Below, piece by piece: positions 1 to 9,537 of a stretch of DNA of 64,000 nt. Within the stretch, counting starts at the first letter, position 1, and each line of letters begins with the position of its first letter. The stretch spans positions 12,727 through 76,726 of the forward strand of contig JBIRBM010000007.1 in the NCBI GenBank assembly GCA_044326545.1, given 5' to 3'. The notes under the pieces are model-generated. The model saw only the letters and a program-made list of their open reading frames with translations. It was not told the origin of the DNA and made no database searches. The stretch comes from JANWJE01 sp044326545. Its GTDB lineage: Bacteria; Chlamydiota; Chlamydiia; Chlamydiales; Parachlamydiaceae. A program made the translations under genes and the position numbers.

Positions 1-1
1 A

Positions 2-661
2 CCGTTATTAACTGAATTAGGGTTTGTAGATGCGACCTTTCCACGCTTTAAGGAATACCAAGGAGCGATTGTACACGGAGCTCTTTTACCCAGGGTTCGC
101 CTTCGCCTGCATGATCTTGTTCAGCAATGGAAGATGGGGGTGAGGTTTTCCCGGCTCTATTTCTTGAGCAGTGAGCGTCCCCTAGACATTCAACAAGAAA
201 ACGACAAGAGTTTTCTTGATGATACGAGGTCGTTATTAAAAATAAAAAAAGATTGGTTGCCTCCTTTAGAGTTTCCAAAAACTGAAAGTGAAATGACTCG
301 ATTAGTCTGGGAGCAATCCGACATTCCAGAAGAGATGCGAAACAATGTAGAAGTGTGTTTTGTGAATGCGTCAATGAAAAAAGATTCAAAGGGTGAAAAA
401 ACGATCCGTCCCACAACAGATGAGACTGTGGAAGCTTGGTTGAAAACTTCTCCCCCTATTGGGCGCTATTTAGCTATAACAAATGCCCCATATACCAATC
501 GGCAAGACTTCGTGATACGATCCCTATCGCCTCCTGAATATGGTTTTGATACAGTGGGATCGGCGGCAAGCGAACAAGAAAAAATGGCGATTTTTCTCGA
601 TGAACTGGCTCGATTCATTTTCCAGACGAAACAAATATCTGAAAAACAACACAGAATTTAG
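2..661 (+). CDS. Unknown protein, 5'-truncated by the window edge
   Basis: The reading frame is open to the first bases of the window, so the gene begins upstream; only the last 219 codons are visible. The first visible Met would be at 134, but the protein-like sequence before it (GALLPRVRLRLHDLV) argues that 134 is not the start. The segment from that motif through FLSSERPLD, then a stretch ending RPTTDETVEAWL and a late LAITNAPY, has the strand/helix look of a small Rossmann-like enzyme and recalls DUF218/YdcF-type proteins, but this is only an impression. The stop codon TAG at 659-661 lies in the first bases of a repeat element, so the C-terminus may have been set by that insertion. Function unknown. 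Confidence 0.6.
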   Translation, partial: PLLTELGFVDATFPRFKEYQGAIVHGALLPRVRLRLHDLVQQWKMGVRFSRLYFLSSERPLDIQQENDKSFLDDTRSLLKIKKDWLPPLEFPKTESEMTRLVWEQSDIPEEMRNNVEVCFVNASMKKDSKGEKTIRPTTDETVEAWLKTSPPIGRYLAITNAPYTNRQDFVIRSLSPPEYGFDTVGSAASEQEKMAIFLDELARFIFQTKQISEKQHRI

Positions 662-772
662 GGCGTGTCATCAATTGCTAATAGCCTCTATTCAAGATGA
701 TTTCTCAAGGCGGTGGCGACATCGCTTGGAAAGAACTTGAATAAATTCATTATCAATTGATGACACGCCCTA
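659..772. mobile_element. MITE-like element, copy 1 (114 bp)
   Basis: Perfect 19-bp terminal inverted repeats, TAGGGCGTGTCATCAATTG at 659-677 and its complement at 754-772, enclose about 76 bp. The outermost TA on both sides suits a TA target duplication of the kind made by IS630/Tc1-mariner transposases. A second copy with the same ends and partly identical interior is at 13616-13718. There is no coding capacity, so it is a non-autonomous element. It supplies the stop codon of the preceding gene. Confidence 0.8.
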
Positions 773-842
773 GGTGAGTTTGTAATTGTTTTAAATCTGA
801 TTTTGAGTTAAAATTGATTTATTAATGAATAAAGGTATAACT

Positions 843-1559
843 ATGTTAGAGATAAAAAAAACATTAATCGAATCTTTTATCGCTCCCCTTCCAGGAGAGG
901 GCAGAATTGGCGTTGTCTCATTATTTATCGTATGTGAGAATCATTCTCGTTTGAAGAAGCTGAATTTAGATCACTTATCGCCTGAAGAGCGATCAGCCCA
1001 ACTAAAAATATGGGGCAAAGAGCATCGCTTTGTTCTTGTGATAGAAAAAGGGGATACGGTTTTTGCTCACGCTCATTCAAAGTATGCTGCTCAACTTCAA
1101 AATTTAGATGATGTTTCCCTAAATAATAGAAAAATTCAGGTTGTCCTCAAAACTTTGTCGGATCAAGAAGCTGACTTAATCGCTGCAATTGGCGAGCAGT
1201 TTGAAAAACACGTTCTTCTTGTTGTAGATAACGAGGTAGATGATGACAATGCAGGGCAATATACCGTGAAACCGGACATGTTTGCCCCGGCTCGAGCTGT
1301 TGAAGAGGAGCTATCTGTTGTTCATTCCCTCTCTCCATCTCTTTTTGCCGTTCAAAAAATAAAACATGATTTTTCTGCTCTTATCTTAAAGTGTTTAAAG
1401 GAGTTGGAGCGAGAACGCACGGAATTGAAAGAAAGGTTGAAAGCTGACGAAAAATATTTCGATATAAAAAACAACGAAATAAAAAGAGCGATCGGGAGGT
1501 GGACGATTCACCAACAGGAAAGCAAACAGAAAAATCGTGCTGATGTCGTATTGCAGTAG
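843..1559 (+). CDS. Hypothetical protein with charged, coiled C-terminus
   Basis: I do not recognise this 238-residue protein. The start at 843 is preferred over the in-frame ATG at 825 because AAAGG at 831-835 sits seven bases before it. The N-terminal two thirds is a mixed alpha/beta sequence (IGVVSLFIVCEN, RFVLVIEKGDTVFAH, HVLLVVDNEVDDD). The last 60 residues are rich in Glu, Lys and Arg and likely a helix or coiled coil. There is no signal peptide or membrane segment, so a cytosolic or secreted-effector product is possible. It stands alone between a repeat element and a convergent gene. Confidence 0.6.
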   Translation: MLEIKKTLIESFIAPLPGEGRIGVVSLFIVCENHSRLKKLNLDHLSPEERSAQLKIWGKEHRFVLVIEKGDTVFAHAHSKYAAQLQNLDDVSLNNRKIQVVLKTLSDQEADLIAAIGEQFEKHVLLVVDNEVDDDNAGQYTVKPDMFAPARAVEEELSVVHSLSPSLFAVQKIKHDFSALILKCLKELERERTELKERLKADEKYFDIKNNEIKRAIGRWTIHQQESKQKNRADVVLQ

Positions 1560-1633
1560 ACGTTAACGACATCTATTTTTTGTCTTTTGACTGCTTAAGG
1601 TGAGTGCGTAACCTCCATTTCTCACTGACCTTA
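1556..1633. terminator. Convergent-gene terminator region with repeat hairpin
   Basis: Just after the stop at 1559 an imperfect stem (TAGACGTT / AACGACATCTA) is followed by six T at 1575-1580, a plausible rho-independent terminator for the + strand gene. At 1596-1606 and 1623-1633 lie near-complementary arms TAAGGTGAGTG / CACTGACCTTA, a member of the dispersed TAAGGTGAGT repeat family. The two genes on either side converge here. Confidence 0.5.
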
Positions 1634-1670
1634 GGCGCCGATCCATATTTGGATACCAGAAAAATTCTCG

Positions 1671-2930
1671 CTAGTCTGCAAGAAAATCGGGGTAATCGCC
1701 TTTAATGAACCTTAAGATTTGATCAGTCCGTGCTTTAATTTCACCATCATTGCTCGGGCCAAACAACACTGTCCATGATGTTTGAGGTGTTTGGTTGGCA
1801 TCGGCGCTTGTTTGAATGTCTTGAGTCATAAACGTGTAATGTTCCCCATCAGAATTTTCTAGGAAATAAAGAGCCCCTCGTAGTTCTTTTGGAATAGGGG
1901 AGGATAGGGGAATATCTGTGATGGCTCTTTCATTTTTCTCTTTTTGATACGTCTGATGTTCCAATTTTGCGTCATCTTCTCCAAAAAGAAGAGTGTCATA
2001 ATCGGCAGCTTGATAACAGATAAACACATCTAATCCCACCTCTTGCAGATCTCTGACTGTTTCCGTCCGTATTTCTTTCCTCCATTTTTTCGCCTCATAG
2101 TCCCCATCGACTTTGATTTGTTTTAAGCAGAGGCGTAAAGGTTCGCAAGGCAGTTCTGATAAAAAAATTGCCTTAGCTTTAAGGTTGTATTTAAAACCAA
2201 AAGAGAGAGAGGTGAGAAGATATTTTTCAAAAGCGGCTTGAATGGAAATGCAGACCGTGGTACAAAAATCTCGATCTCCTTGTAGAATAGCCGATCCATT
2301 GCTCATCTCCTTTAGAAATTTTTCTTGAGCGGCTCTTTCTTTTTCACTAAATTTCACATACTTAAACGTCTGTTGCAGTGTCGAGCTGATTTCTTTACAA
2401 AAATCATGGATAAAAGTGTTTTGGATCGAGTATGGACGCAGGTTGGATCGAGGATGATGAAAAGAGGCTTTCTCATTTTTGAGAGATGTTTCAGTTTCTA
2501 TAGGAGTTGAAAAGAAAAACCAACGAACGAGGATGACGATAGCGGTAGCAGCAGTGAGTGTGTTTTTATTGAGGGGCTCATTCAATAATGTTGACAGAAT
2601 ATGCTGGTATAAAAAAAATAATCCTCCAACAACGACGACGTTGATGAGGATTTCATTGAATATTCGACTTTCATGGTTAAGTTTTTTAGGAAGTTGAGAG
2701 AGTCTTTTTTCCAAATAGTGAGCCAGATCATTTGTTTTCTTTAAGACAAAAAAATGAAGAGCGATGCAGCTTGTCTTCTGGATCAACGATTGTTTTGTGG
2801 CGTTTAAGGTAAAATTTTTTATCAGCTGGCTGCCATATTCGATCCATTCATTCGATAAGGAAAACGTCTTGAGGAAAGAGTACCCAAAATGGGTTTTGAA
2901 TGCGGATTGAAATGAATGGATATCAATCAT
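1671..2930 (-). CDS. Unknown membrane protein with membrane hairpin and possible Cys-His domain
   Basis: A 419-residue protein I cannot assign. Two hydrophobic segments at about residues 95-113 and 124-140, close together, look like a membrane hairpin as in chlamydial inclusion-membrane-type proteins. The N-terminal 140 residues resemble those of the protein at 16986-18284 in spacing and in the stretch ending near T-A-x(5)-R-x-F. The cytosolic part has a QGDRDFC motif (Cys223) and a late GEHYTF motif (His364). That pairing is reminiscent of papain-like or OTU-like cysteine hydrolases, but it is weak evidence. No signal peptide is seen. It converges on the gene at 843-1559 and lies downstream of uvrA on the same strand. 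Confidence 0.65.
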   Translation of the reverse strand: MIDIHSFQSAFKTHFGYSFLKTFSLSNEWIEYGSQLIKNFTLNATKQSLIQKTSCIALHFFVLKKTNDLAHYLEKRLSQLPKKLNHESRIFNEILINVVVVGGLFFLYQHILSTLLNEPLNKNTLTAATAIVILVRWFFFSTPIETETSLKNEKASFHHPRSNLRPYSIQNTFIHDFCKEISSTLQQTFKYVKFSEKERAAQEKFLKEMSNGSAILQGDRDFCTTVCISIQAAFEKYLLTSLSFGFKYNLKAKAIFLSELPCEPLRLCLKQIKVDGDYEAKKWRKEIRTETVRDLQEVGLDVFICYQAADYDTLLFGEDDAKLEHQTYQKEKNERAITDIPLSSPIPKELRGALYFLENSDGEHYTFMTQDIQTSADANQTPQTSWTVLFGPSNDGEIKARTDQILRFIKGDYPDFLAD

Positions 2931-3037
2931 TTTAGACGTTTTGTAAATTCTTTTGGGAGAGATTCATTAAAGCTTCACCTTACGTATCAATCCGAAAATT
3001 TAAGCTTGATCTAGGATAAAATGTTTTTTCTTAACAA

Positions 3038-6000
3038 TCAAGAGTTCTTTAATTCTTTCTTTAAATATTGCCCCGTTGATGAATGCTGACATTTTGCCAC
3101 CTCTTCAGGCGTCCCGGTGCAGATCATATACCCTCCTTGTGAGCCAGCTTCCGGTCCAAGGTCGATCAAATAGTCTGCATTCTTGATCATGTCTAGATGG
3201 TGTTCGATCATGATGATTGTGTTTCCTTTATCGACTAAACGATGGAGGATGGCCAAAAGTTTGAGAATGTCCTCGCTGTGCAGTCCGGTTGTCGGTTCGT
3301 CCAGAAGGTATAGGGTATTGCCTGTTGATCGTTTAGCGAGTTCCCGGCTCAGTTTAAGTCGTTGCGCTTCCCCGCCGGATAAGCTTGCCGTCTCTTGTCC
3401 AAGTTTAACATAACCCAGACCGACAGCAATCAGAGTCTCTAAAATCCGTTTGATACGGGGATGATGCTCAAACGTAAGGTACGCTTCATCTACAGTGGAT
3501 TCTAAATACTGACCAAAGTTTTTTCCTTTATAGATGATCTGTAAACTGACAGGATTTAATCGCAAACCATGACATTCATCGCATCTCACTTTGATTGTCG
3601 GTAAGAAATGCATGTCGATTCTGCGGTAACCAAGTCCCCAACAGGCCGAGCACATTCCTTTGCGGTGATTATAGCTAAAGTGTTTGGGCTCCAATCCTTT
3701 CATCCGAGCCTCAGGTAAAGCTGCAAAAAAATCTCGGATTCGGGTGAGCACCTCAACGTAAGTTCCAACGTCCGAACGGACGGTTTGCCCGATTGGGTCT
3801 TGATTAATCGAAATGACCTTGTCAAATTGAGTTAACCCCTCAATTGTTGTTCCCTCGATTACCACAGGATCAGAAAGGAAGCGTCGCTCTAATGCGGGTA
3901 ATAAAATTTGCTCTAAAAGCGTCGATTTTCCTGATCCTGAAACCCCCGTTAAGCAAGTTAAAAGAGCGACCGGAATCTCCAGATCGAGGTTTTTTAGGTT
4001 GTTTTTTGCTGCATTTCGAATGGAAATCGTCCCTTTTTTAGAGGGGCGTCTTTCATGGGGAAAAGGGATTGTTTTCTTTCCTGAAAGATAAGCCCCCGTT
4101 AAAGAGTGAGGGTTCCGCATGATTTGTTTTAGGGTTCCTCGCGCGATGATATGTCCGCCATGCTCTCCTGATTGAGGTCCAAAATCTAAAATATAGTCTG
4201 CTGTTGCAATCGTTTGGCTATCGTGTTCAACGAGCAGCACGGTATTTCCCAATTCTTTTAATTGTTTAAGGGCCTGATTTAATTTTTCATTATCTTTGGG
4301 ATGCAATCCAATTGTCGGTTCATCTAATACATAAAGAACACCGGTCAGTCCATTTCCCAATTGTCTTGCTAAGCGAATTCTTTGCGATTCGCCGCCGCTT
4401 AAGGATGGCGCTTTTCGATCTAGCGATAAATATTGCAATCCAACCTTGCATAAAAACCGGAGTCGGTGAAGCAGTTGTCCTTGCACCTCTTCTAAGAGCT
4501 TGAGCTCTTCATCTTCAAAATGAATCCGCTCAATAAAGCCAAGCGCTTCATCGATGGGTAATTGGCAAACGTCTTGGATCGCACGTCCGTTGATTGTCAC
4601 ATTGCGGGCCAAAGCATTGATCCGAGCTCCTTGGCAAGACAGGCAGGTCTGCTCTTGCAGTATCGGAATGATTGACTCTCTTAAAGCTGTGTGTGCGCTC
4701 CTGCCCGCTTTGGCTAACACGTGATTGATTCCTTGCCAGCGCACTCTTAATCCGGAGGCTGTGTTAAGTGATTGTTCGTCGCTCATTCCATTCATCAGAA
4801 GTTGGATTTGATGAATGGGAAGTTGGCTAAGGGGGGTGTAGGGATCGATCCCTTCTTGTTCTAAAACAAGCTCCAAAAAGGAAAAGGCTGATTGAGTGAA
4901 TGTGTCCTGCCATAAGTGGCGCATTAATCCGACGACAGAGTATTGCAAGATCTCTGGATTGTGAATTAAATGAGCTCCATATTGATATCCAAGTCCCATG
5001 CAGTCGGGGCACATGCCCTCTGGAGTGTTAAAGGCAAAAGTGTGCGGCGTGATTTCAGGGTACGATTGTCCTGTGCTTTCGACAGCAAAAGCTAAATTGA
5101 ACAACATCTCCCCTTTTTCTCTAAGAACAACGATTTTGTTTCCTCCAATTAACGCTCCATTTTCAACTGCTTCATCGAGTCTGGCTTTTGCTGATGGATC
5201 CACTTTTAGACGGTCAATCACTAAAAAAAGTTCATTTTTCCTTTTTCGATCAAAAGGAATCTGTCGATTCTCTTCTTCAAGTTCATAAAACTCGCCATTT
5301 AACCGGATTCGAGTAAAGCCTTGTCGTTTGAAGCGAAAGATGACCTCTTCAAAACGATCGCTTTTATTCAACTCAATCGGGGCTAAAAGATGGAGGCGCT
5401 CCCCCATCGGATAATGAAGGATCCGATCAACAACATGTTCTTTGCTGATCGCTCGGATCATTTCTCCTGTTTCAGGGCAATGGGCAATTCCAATTCGTGC
5501 AAAGAGAATCCGTAAGTAGTCATAAATTTCCGTCATCGTTCCCACTGTACTTCTTGGATTTCCTGCGTGCCCTTTTTGCTCAATTGCAATGGCGGGGGAA
5601 AGGCCGCTCACATGGCCGACTTTGGGTTTAGGCATTTGATTGACAAATTGACGGGCATAAGGAGAGAGTGATTCAATATAGCGTCGCTGTCCTTCTGCAT
5701 AAATTGTCTCAAACGCTAAGGATGATTTGCCAGAACCCGATGGACCGGTGCAAACAGTGATTTGATTCCTAGGGATTGCAACTGTGACCCGTTTGAGATT
5801 GTTTTGCTCAGCGTCCGTTACAGTAATGTCATGGATCATCGTCTTGTTTTTCTGCTGTTTTGAATGGGGCAAAGAGAACGCTTTTGTTAAGATGTCTTGT
5901 GCTTTTTCCATTCGGTTCGTAAAAAGAGCGTCTCTGATCGCATGACCGGTCGGAGTGTCCTTTTTCGCTATTTTTTCCGGGGTTCCCTCTGCGACTAAAT

Positions 6001-8737
6001 ATCCCCCCCCCTCGCCCCCTTCGGGCCCTAAATCAATGATCCAGTCAGCTGTTTTGACTACCTCCATATGATGTTCGATGATTAAGACAGAGTTGCCTTT
6101 ATCCACAAGAGCTTGCAAGAGATGAAGTAAATGTTTGATGTCATGAAAATGAAGTCCCGTTGTGGGTTCATCTAGAATGTAAAGTGTTTTTCCCGTAGAG
6201 GGGCGGACAAGTTCTTTGGCTAATTTAATCCGTTGAGCCTCTCCTCCGGATAATGTTGTCGAAGATTGGCCAAGTTTAATATAATCCATCCCGACTAGCT
6301 TCAGTGTCTCTAGCTTTTCGCGGATGCTGGGGATGTGTTGAAAAAAATCAATCGCTTCTGAGACGCTCATCTCTAAGACGTCATAGATGTTTTTTCCTTT
6401 ATAGAGGACCGATAAGGTTTCTCCGTCGAATCGCTTTGTCTTACATATGGGACAATCGATCCAAGCATCTTCCATAAAATCCATATCGACTTTGATTTGT
6501 CCCATTCCCTCGCATCTCGTACACGATCCCTCTTTTACATTAAAACTGAAGCGGCCCGATTTATATCCTCTGGCTTGGCTTTCGGGCAGTTGGCTAAAGA
6601 GATCTCGAATTTCATCAAAGAGTTTAATGTAAGTGGCCGGGTTAGAACGAGGATTGCGTCCAATGGGGGATTGGTCAATCGCTATCACTTTATCGATCGC
6701 TTCAGTTCCTTTTATTTGTTTATACTTGCCCACGATGTGCTCCCCTCCATGGAGGAGATTGGATAAGGCAGGATAAAGAATATCTGAGACAAGAGATGAC
6801 TTACCTGATCCCGACACACCTGTGATAGCCACAAATAACCCCAGAGGAATTGAGACAGTAAGATTCTTCAAATTGTGATGCTGTGCCTTGATCACTTTTA
6901 AACAACATTTTCCAGGCTTTCGCCGCTTCTTAGGAATGGAGATTTCTTCGCGACCACAGAGATAAGCTCCTGTTAATGATGCTTTGCTTTCTATGAGGGC
7001 CCCAACGTTCCCATTGACTAAGATTTCTCCTCCTTTAGTTCCAGCTCCCGGCCCAAAGTCGACAATTCGATCTGCTTCCCACATGGTCTCTTCATCATGT
7101 TCAACGACAATGACCGTATTTCCGATATTTCGCAAGTGTTTGAGTGTCTTGATCAATTTGTGGTTATCGCGAGGGTGGAGGCCAATGGAGGGTTCATCCA
7201 ACACATAAATAATCCCGACCAATCCACTTCCGATTTGTGAAGCTAATCGCACTCGCTGAGCTTCGCCTCCCGAAAGGGTTGGAGCCGTTCGATCTAATGC
7301 GAGATAGTGGAGGCCTACTTCCATTAAAAAATGGAGGCGTTGTCGAATTTCTTTGAGAAGTTCCTCTGCAATCATCAATTCTTGGGGTAAAAGCTGCAGA
7401 TTTTGAAAAAATCGAAGGCAATCAGCCACCGTCATCTTTGTGATGTCGCTGATCCGCTTATTTTCTAGCAAAGTCGCCGCAGGATAGGGTTTTAATTTTT
7501 CCCCTTGACACTCCGGGCACACTTGATGACTCATGAGCAGTTGCATTTTTTTGCGATAATTTTCGCTTTTGGCTTCCGAAAACCTTGAATGAGCATCGTG
7601 GAGCACTCCTTTCCATTGGATGTGATCGATCCACTGAGCGCCGGTCACAGGATGGATAAAACGCATGCGTGTCCATTTTTTGCCTGTTCCATACAAAAAA
7701 ATTTTTTTAGCTTCAGAGGATAATCGTTTCCATGGGGTGTGGACGCTGAAATTGTATTGATCGGCGAGGTTATCGTAAATGTTTCCATAGCGGACTGTTT
7801 GATAAGAGCTTGCAACTGAACAGCAATCTTGTGCGATGCTAAGGGTGGGATTGATGATGCTGTCGAGGTTGAATTCATTGATCGTTCCGATTCCTTGACA
7901 GCGGGGGCACATTCCCAATGGGCTGTTAAAAGAAAAATCATGGGGCTCAAGAGAGGTGTAAGAAATGCCTGATTTAGGGGAAAAGGCGTGCATGGAGAAA
8001 AGGGTCTCTTCTGCGGTTTCTATTTTCAATACTGAGCAAAGTCCGCGACCGATATTTAGTGCTTGTGTAAGAGATTCAGCGATACGAGAAGAGAATTGAT
8101 TTTCAATGGTCAATCGATCTATTACAACATCCACATCGTGGCTAACGCTTCCATCGAGGATAAGTTCATCTGTCAAATTCAAGAGATTGCCATCGATCCG
8201 TGCTCGCATATAGCCTTTGCGGATGAGGTCTTGAAAATCTTCTCGGAATTCACCTTTTTTTCCTTTCGCATAAGGAGCTAAAATCACAATTTTTGTTTTA
8301 ATCGGAAGATGTTGAACGAATTTAATGATTCGTTCCCTGCTTTGGGGTTTGACTGCTTCTCCGCTAACTGGACAATGCGGAATTCCGACCCTTGCATAAA
8401 GAAGGCGTAAATAATCATAAATTTCAGTGAGGGTTCCAACTGTTGAGCGAGGGTTGCGTCCTGCTGTTTTTTGCTCGATCGAAATTGTGGGCGAAATGCC
8501 GCTTGCATGCTCAAGATCGGGTTTTGCCAGTTCTTCCATTTGTCTTCTAGCAAAGCTGGAGAGTGATTCAACATAGCGCCTTTGCCCCTCTGCGTAAATG
8601 GTGTCAAATGCAAGAGAAGATTTTCCCGATCCTGAGACGCCTGTAAAAACGATGAGTTCATTTTTATTGAGGGTAAGATCAACACTTTTTAAGTTGTGAA
8701 CCCTCACTTTTTTTAAAATAATTTTTTCTTGATTCAT
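3038..8737 (-). CDS. uvrA: Excinuclease ABC subunit A, tandem double UvrA
   Basis: Damage-recognition ATPase of nucleotide excision repair, working with UvrB in the cytosol. At 1899 residues it is two UvrA proteins in one chain, the junction lying at about residues 930-970. Four Walker A motifs are visible: GVSGSGKSSLAFD near 33, GVSGSGKSSLVSD near 637, GPSGSGKSSLAFE near 996 and GVSGSGKSTLLEQ near 1596. There are four LSGGEAQR/LSGGESQR signatures and four pairs of zinc-binding CxxC motifs such as CPRCQG and CTRCEG. From memory, fused double UvrA is normal in Chlamydiae, where the protein is about 1790 residues. The next gene after the repeat and unknown block is pyk, as in Chlamydia. The gene at 8753-9226 ends 15 bases upstream on the same strand, so the two may be cotranscribed. 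Confidence 0.97.
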   Translation of the reverse strand: MNQEKIILKKVRVHNLKSVDLTLNKNELIVFTGVSGSGKSSLAFDTIYAEGQRRYVESLSSFARRQMEELAKPDLEHASGISPTISIEQKTAGRNPRSTVGTLTEIYDYLRLLYARVGIPHCPVSGEAVKPQSRERIIKFVQHLPIKTKIVILAPYAKGKKGEFREDFQDLIRKGYMRARIDGNLLNLTDELILDGSVSHDVDVVIDRLTIENQFSSRIAESLTQALNIGRGLCSVLKIETAEETLFSMHAFSPKSGISYTSLEPHDFSFNSPLGMCPRCQGIGTINEFNLDSIINPTLSIAQDCCSVASSYQTVRYGNIYDNLADQYNFSVHTPWKRLSSEAKKIFLYGTGKKWTRMRFIHPVTGAQWIDHIQWKGVLHDAHSRFSEAKSENYRKKMQLLMSHQVCPECQGEKLKPYPAATLLENKRISDITKMTVADCLRFFQNLQLLPQELMIAEELLKEIRQRLHFLMEVGLHYLALDRTAPTLSGGEAQRVRLASQIGSGLVGIIYVLDEPSIGLHPRDNHKLIKTLKHLRNIGNTVIVVEHDEETMWEADRIVDFGPGAGTKGGEILVNGNVGALIESKASLTGAYLCGREEISIPKKRRKPGKCCLKVIKAQHHNLKNLTVSIPLGLFVAITGVSGSGKSSLVSDILYPALSNLLHGGEHIVGKYKQIKGTEAIDKVIAIDQSPIGRNPRSNPATYIKLFDEIRDLFSQLPESQARGYKSGRFSFNVKEGSCTRCEGMGQIKVDMDFMEDAWIDCPICKTKRFDGETLSVLYKGKNIYDVLEMSVSEAIDFFQHIPSIREKLETLKLVGMDYIKLGQSSTTLSGGEAQRIKLAKELVRPSTGKTLYILDEPTTGLHFHDIKHLLHLLQALVDKGNSVLIIEHHMEVVKTADWIIDLGPEGGEGGGYLVAEGTPEKIAKKDTPTGHAIRDALFTNRMEKAQDILTKAFSLPHSKQQKNKTMIHDITVTDAEQNNLKRVTVAIPRNQITVCTGPSGSGKSSLAFETIYAEGQRRYIESLSPYARQFVNQMPKPKVGHVSGLSPAIAIEQKGHAGNPRSTVGTMTEIYDYLRILFARIGIAHCPETGEMIRAISKEHVVDRILHYPMGERLHLLAPIELNKSDRFEEVIFRFKRQGFTRIRLNGEFYELEEENRQIPFDRKRKNELFLVIDRLKVDPSAKARLDEAVENGALIGGNKIVVLREKGEMLFNLAFAVESTGQSYPEITPHTFAFNTPEGMCPDCMGLGYQYGAHLIHNPEILQYSVVGLMRHLWQDTFTQSAFSFLELVLEQEGIDPYTPLSQLPIHQIQLLMNGMSDEQSLNTASGLRVRWQGINHVLAKAGRSAHTALRESIIPILQEQTCLSCQGARINALARNVTINGRAIQDVCQLPIDEALGFIERIHFEDEELKLLEEVQGQLLHRLRFLCKVGLQYLSLDRKAPSLSGGESQRIRLARQLGNGLTGVLYVLDEPTIGLHPKDNEKLNQALKQLKELGNTVLLVEHDSQTIATADYILDFGPQSGEHGGHIIARGTLKQIMRNPHSLTGAYLSGKKTIPFPHERRPSKKGTISIRNAAKNNLKNLDLEIPVALLTCLTGVSGSGKSTLLEQILLPALERRFLSDPVVIEGTTIEGLTQFDKVISINQDPIGQTVRSDVGTYVEVLTRIRDFFAALPEARMKGLEPKHFSYNHRKGMCSACWGLGYRRIDMHFLPTIKVRCDECHGLRLNPVSLQIIYKGKNFGQYLESTVDEAYLTFEHHPRIKRILETLIAVGLGYVKLGQETASLSGGEAQRLKLSRELAKRSTGNTLYLLDEPTTGLHSEDILKLLAILHRLVDKGNTIIMIEHHLDMIKNADYLIDLGPEAGSQGGYMICTGTPEEVAKCQHSSTGQYLKKELKNS

Positions 8738-8752
8738 TTTGAAAATAGGCTT

Positions 8753-9226
8753 TTACAATAGAGGAAGAAGCTCATAAACCATGTTTGGGCCTCCATATCC
8801 AATAGGATAATGCAAGATGGTTTGATAGGGAATGTTTAAGTAGTCATGTTTGACAAAAAAAATCAATTTTCCCTCTTTCATCCGAGGAGGATGGATCACC
8901 GAAAGATCGAAAATTCCATAATCTTTTAAATGAGTCCCTTCATACAGCAATGCCGATTCCTCAGCTTCCATCTGTTGATAATAGAAGAGTCTGAATGACT
9001 CGATGTCTTCGATATATTGAAATTCGAGTCCTCTAGCTAAGAAATTGGCAATTTGCGCAAGTTTATCGAGGTGTTTTGAGAAATTAAGCTGAGGAAACAT
9101 TTGAAGGAGGCGCCCCAAAGAGCGATATTGCACTTGATTTGCCTCGATGACTGGTTGATCTTCGTGATCAAATAAGAAGAATAATTCATGAGGTGCAAGA
9201 GAGATCATTTGAATAGATATCTTCAT
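8753..9226 (-). CDS. Unknown small protein, paralogue of 9538-10035
   Basis: A 157-residue protein of unknown function. A strong Shine-Dalgarno (AAAGGGG, six bases before ATG) supports the start. The middle shares with the next upstream protein a segment: PVI near the start, then a Leu-rich stretch, then LDKLAQIANFLARG followed by FQYIED. In the paralogue the same place reads LDKIATIANFLAQG and YEYVKG. No membrane segments or signal peptide are evident. It may be an adaptor or host-directed protein built on a small chlamydial domain, but this is inference. The stop is 15 bases before uvrA, so translation or transcription of uvrA may be linked to it. Confidence 0.65.
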   Translation of the reverse strand: MKISIQMISLAPHELFFLFDHEDQPVIEANQVQYRSLGRLLQMFPQLNFSKHLDKLAQIANFLARGLEFQYIEDIESFRLFYYQQMEAEESALLYEGTHLKDYGIFDLSVIHPPRMKEGKLIFFVKHDYLNIPYQTILHYPIGYGGPNMVYELLPLL

Positions 9227-9243
9227 TCTTTACCCCTTTAAGA

Positions 9244-9359
9244 GTTAACAACTCATCTTACCCACGAAGAGCGCTATTTGGACTGAAGCAAACGCTTTTA
9301 AGCAGCAGGCTTTGCTTTCAGCAGAAAGAGCACTCTTGGTGACTTTAAAGTGAGTTAAC
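9244..9359. repeat. Palindromic dispersed repeat, family R1 (116 bp)
   Basis: The element starts and ends with GTTAAC (9244-9249, 9354-9359) and is an imperfect palindrome. The left arm runs through CGAAGAGCGCTATTTGG and CTGAAGCAAA; the right arm is the complement, with TTTGCTTTCAG and GAGCACTCTTGGTGAC. It is the fullest copy of a family whose outer end reads TAAGGTGAGTTGTTAA when viewed outward. Other copies or half-copies are at about 1596, 10225, 13470, 16763, 22337, 38279, 45936 and 52760. The remaining bases between here and 9538 hold nothing I recognise. Confidence 0.65.
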
Positions 9360-9537
9360 AAAATTAGATGCTAAATACCATCTCGTTTAATTGGAGATTC
9401 GCCCATGCTTGAACGGCAGTCCTTATTGAAAATCTTAATCTATCTGATGTTTTTTTGAAAGAAATGCGGAGAGAGTCAATCAGCTTTTGTCATTTGAATC
9501 GTTTGTTTTCTTTCAAGAGAGTGTTTGCAAACACTCT

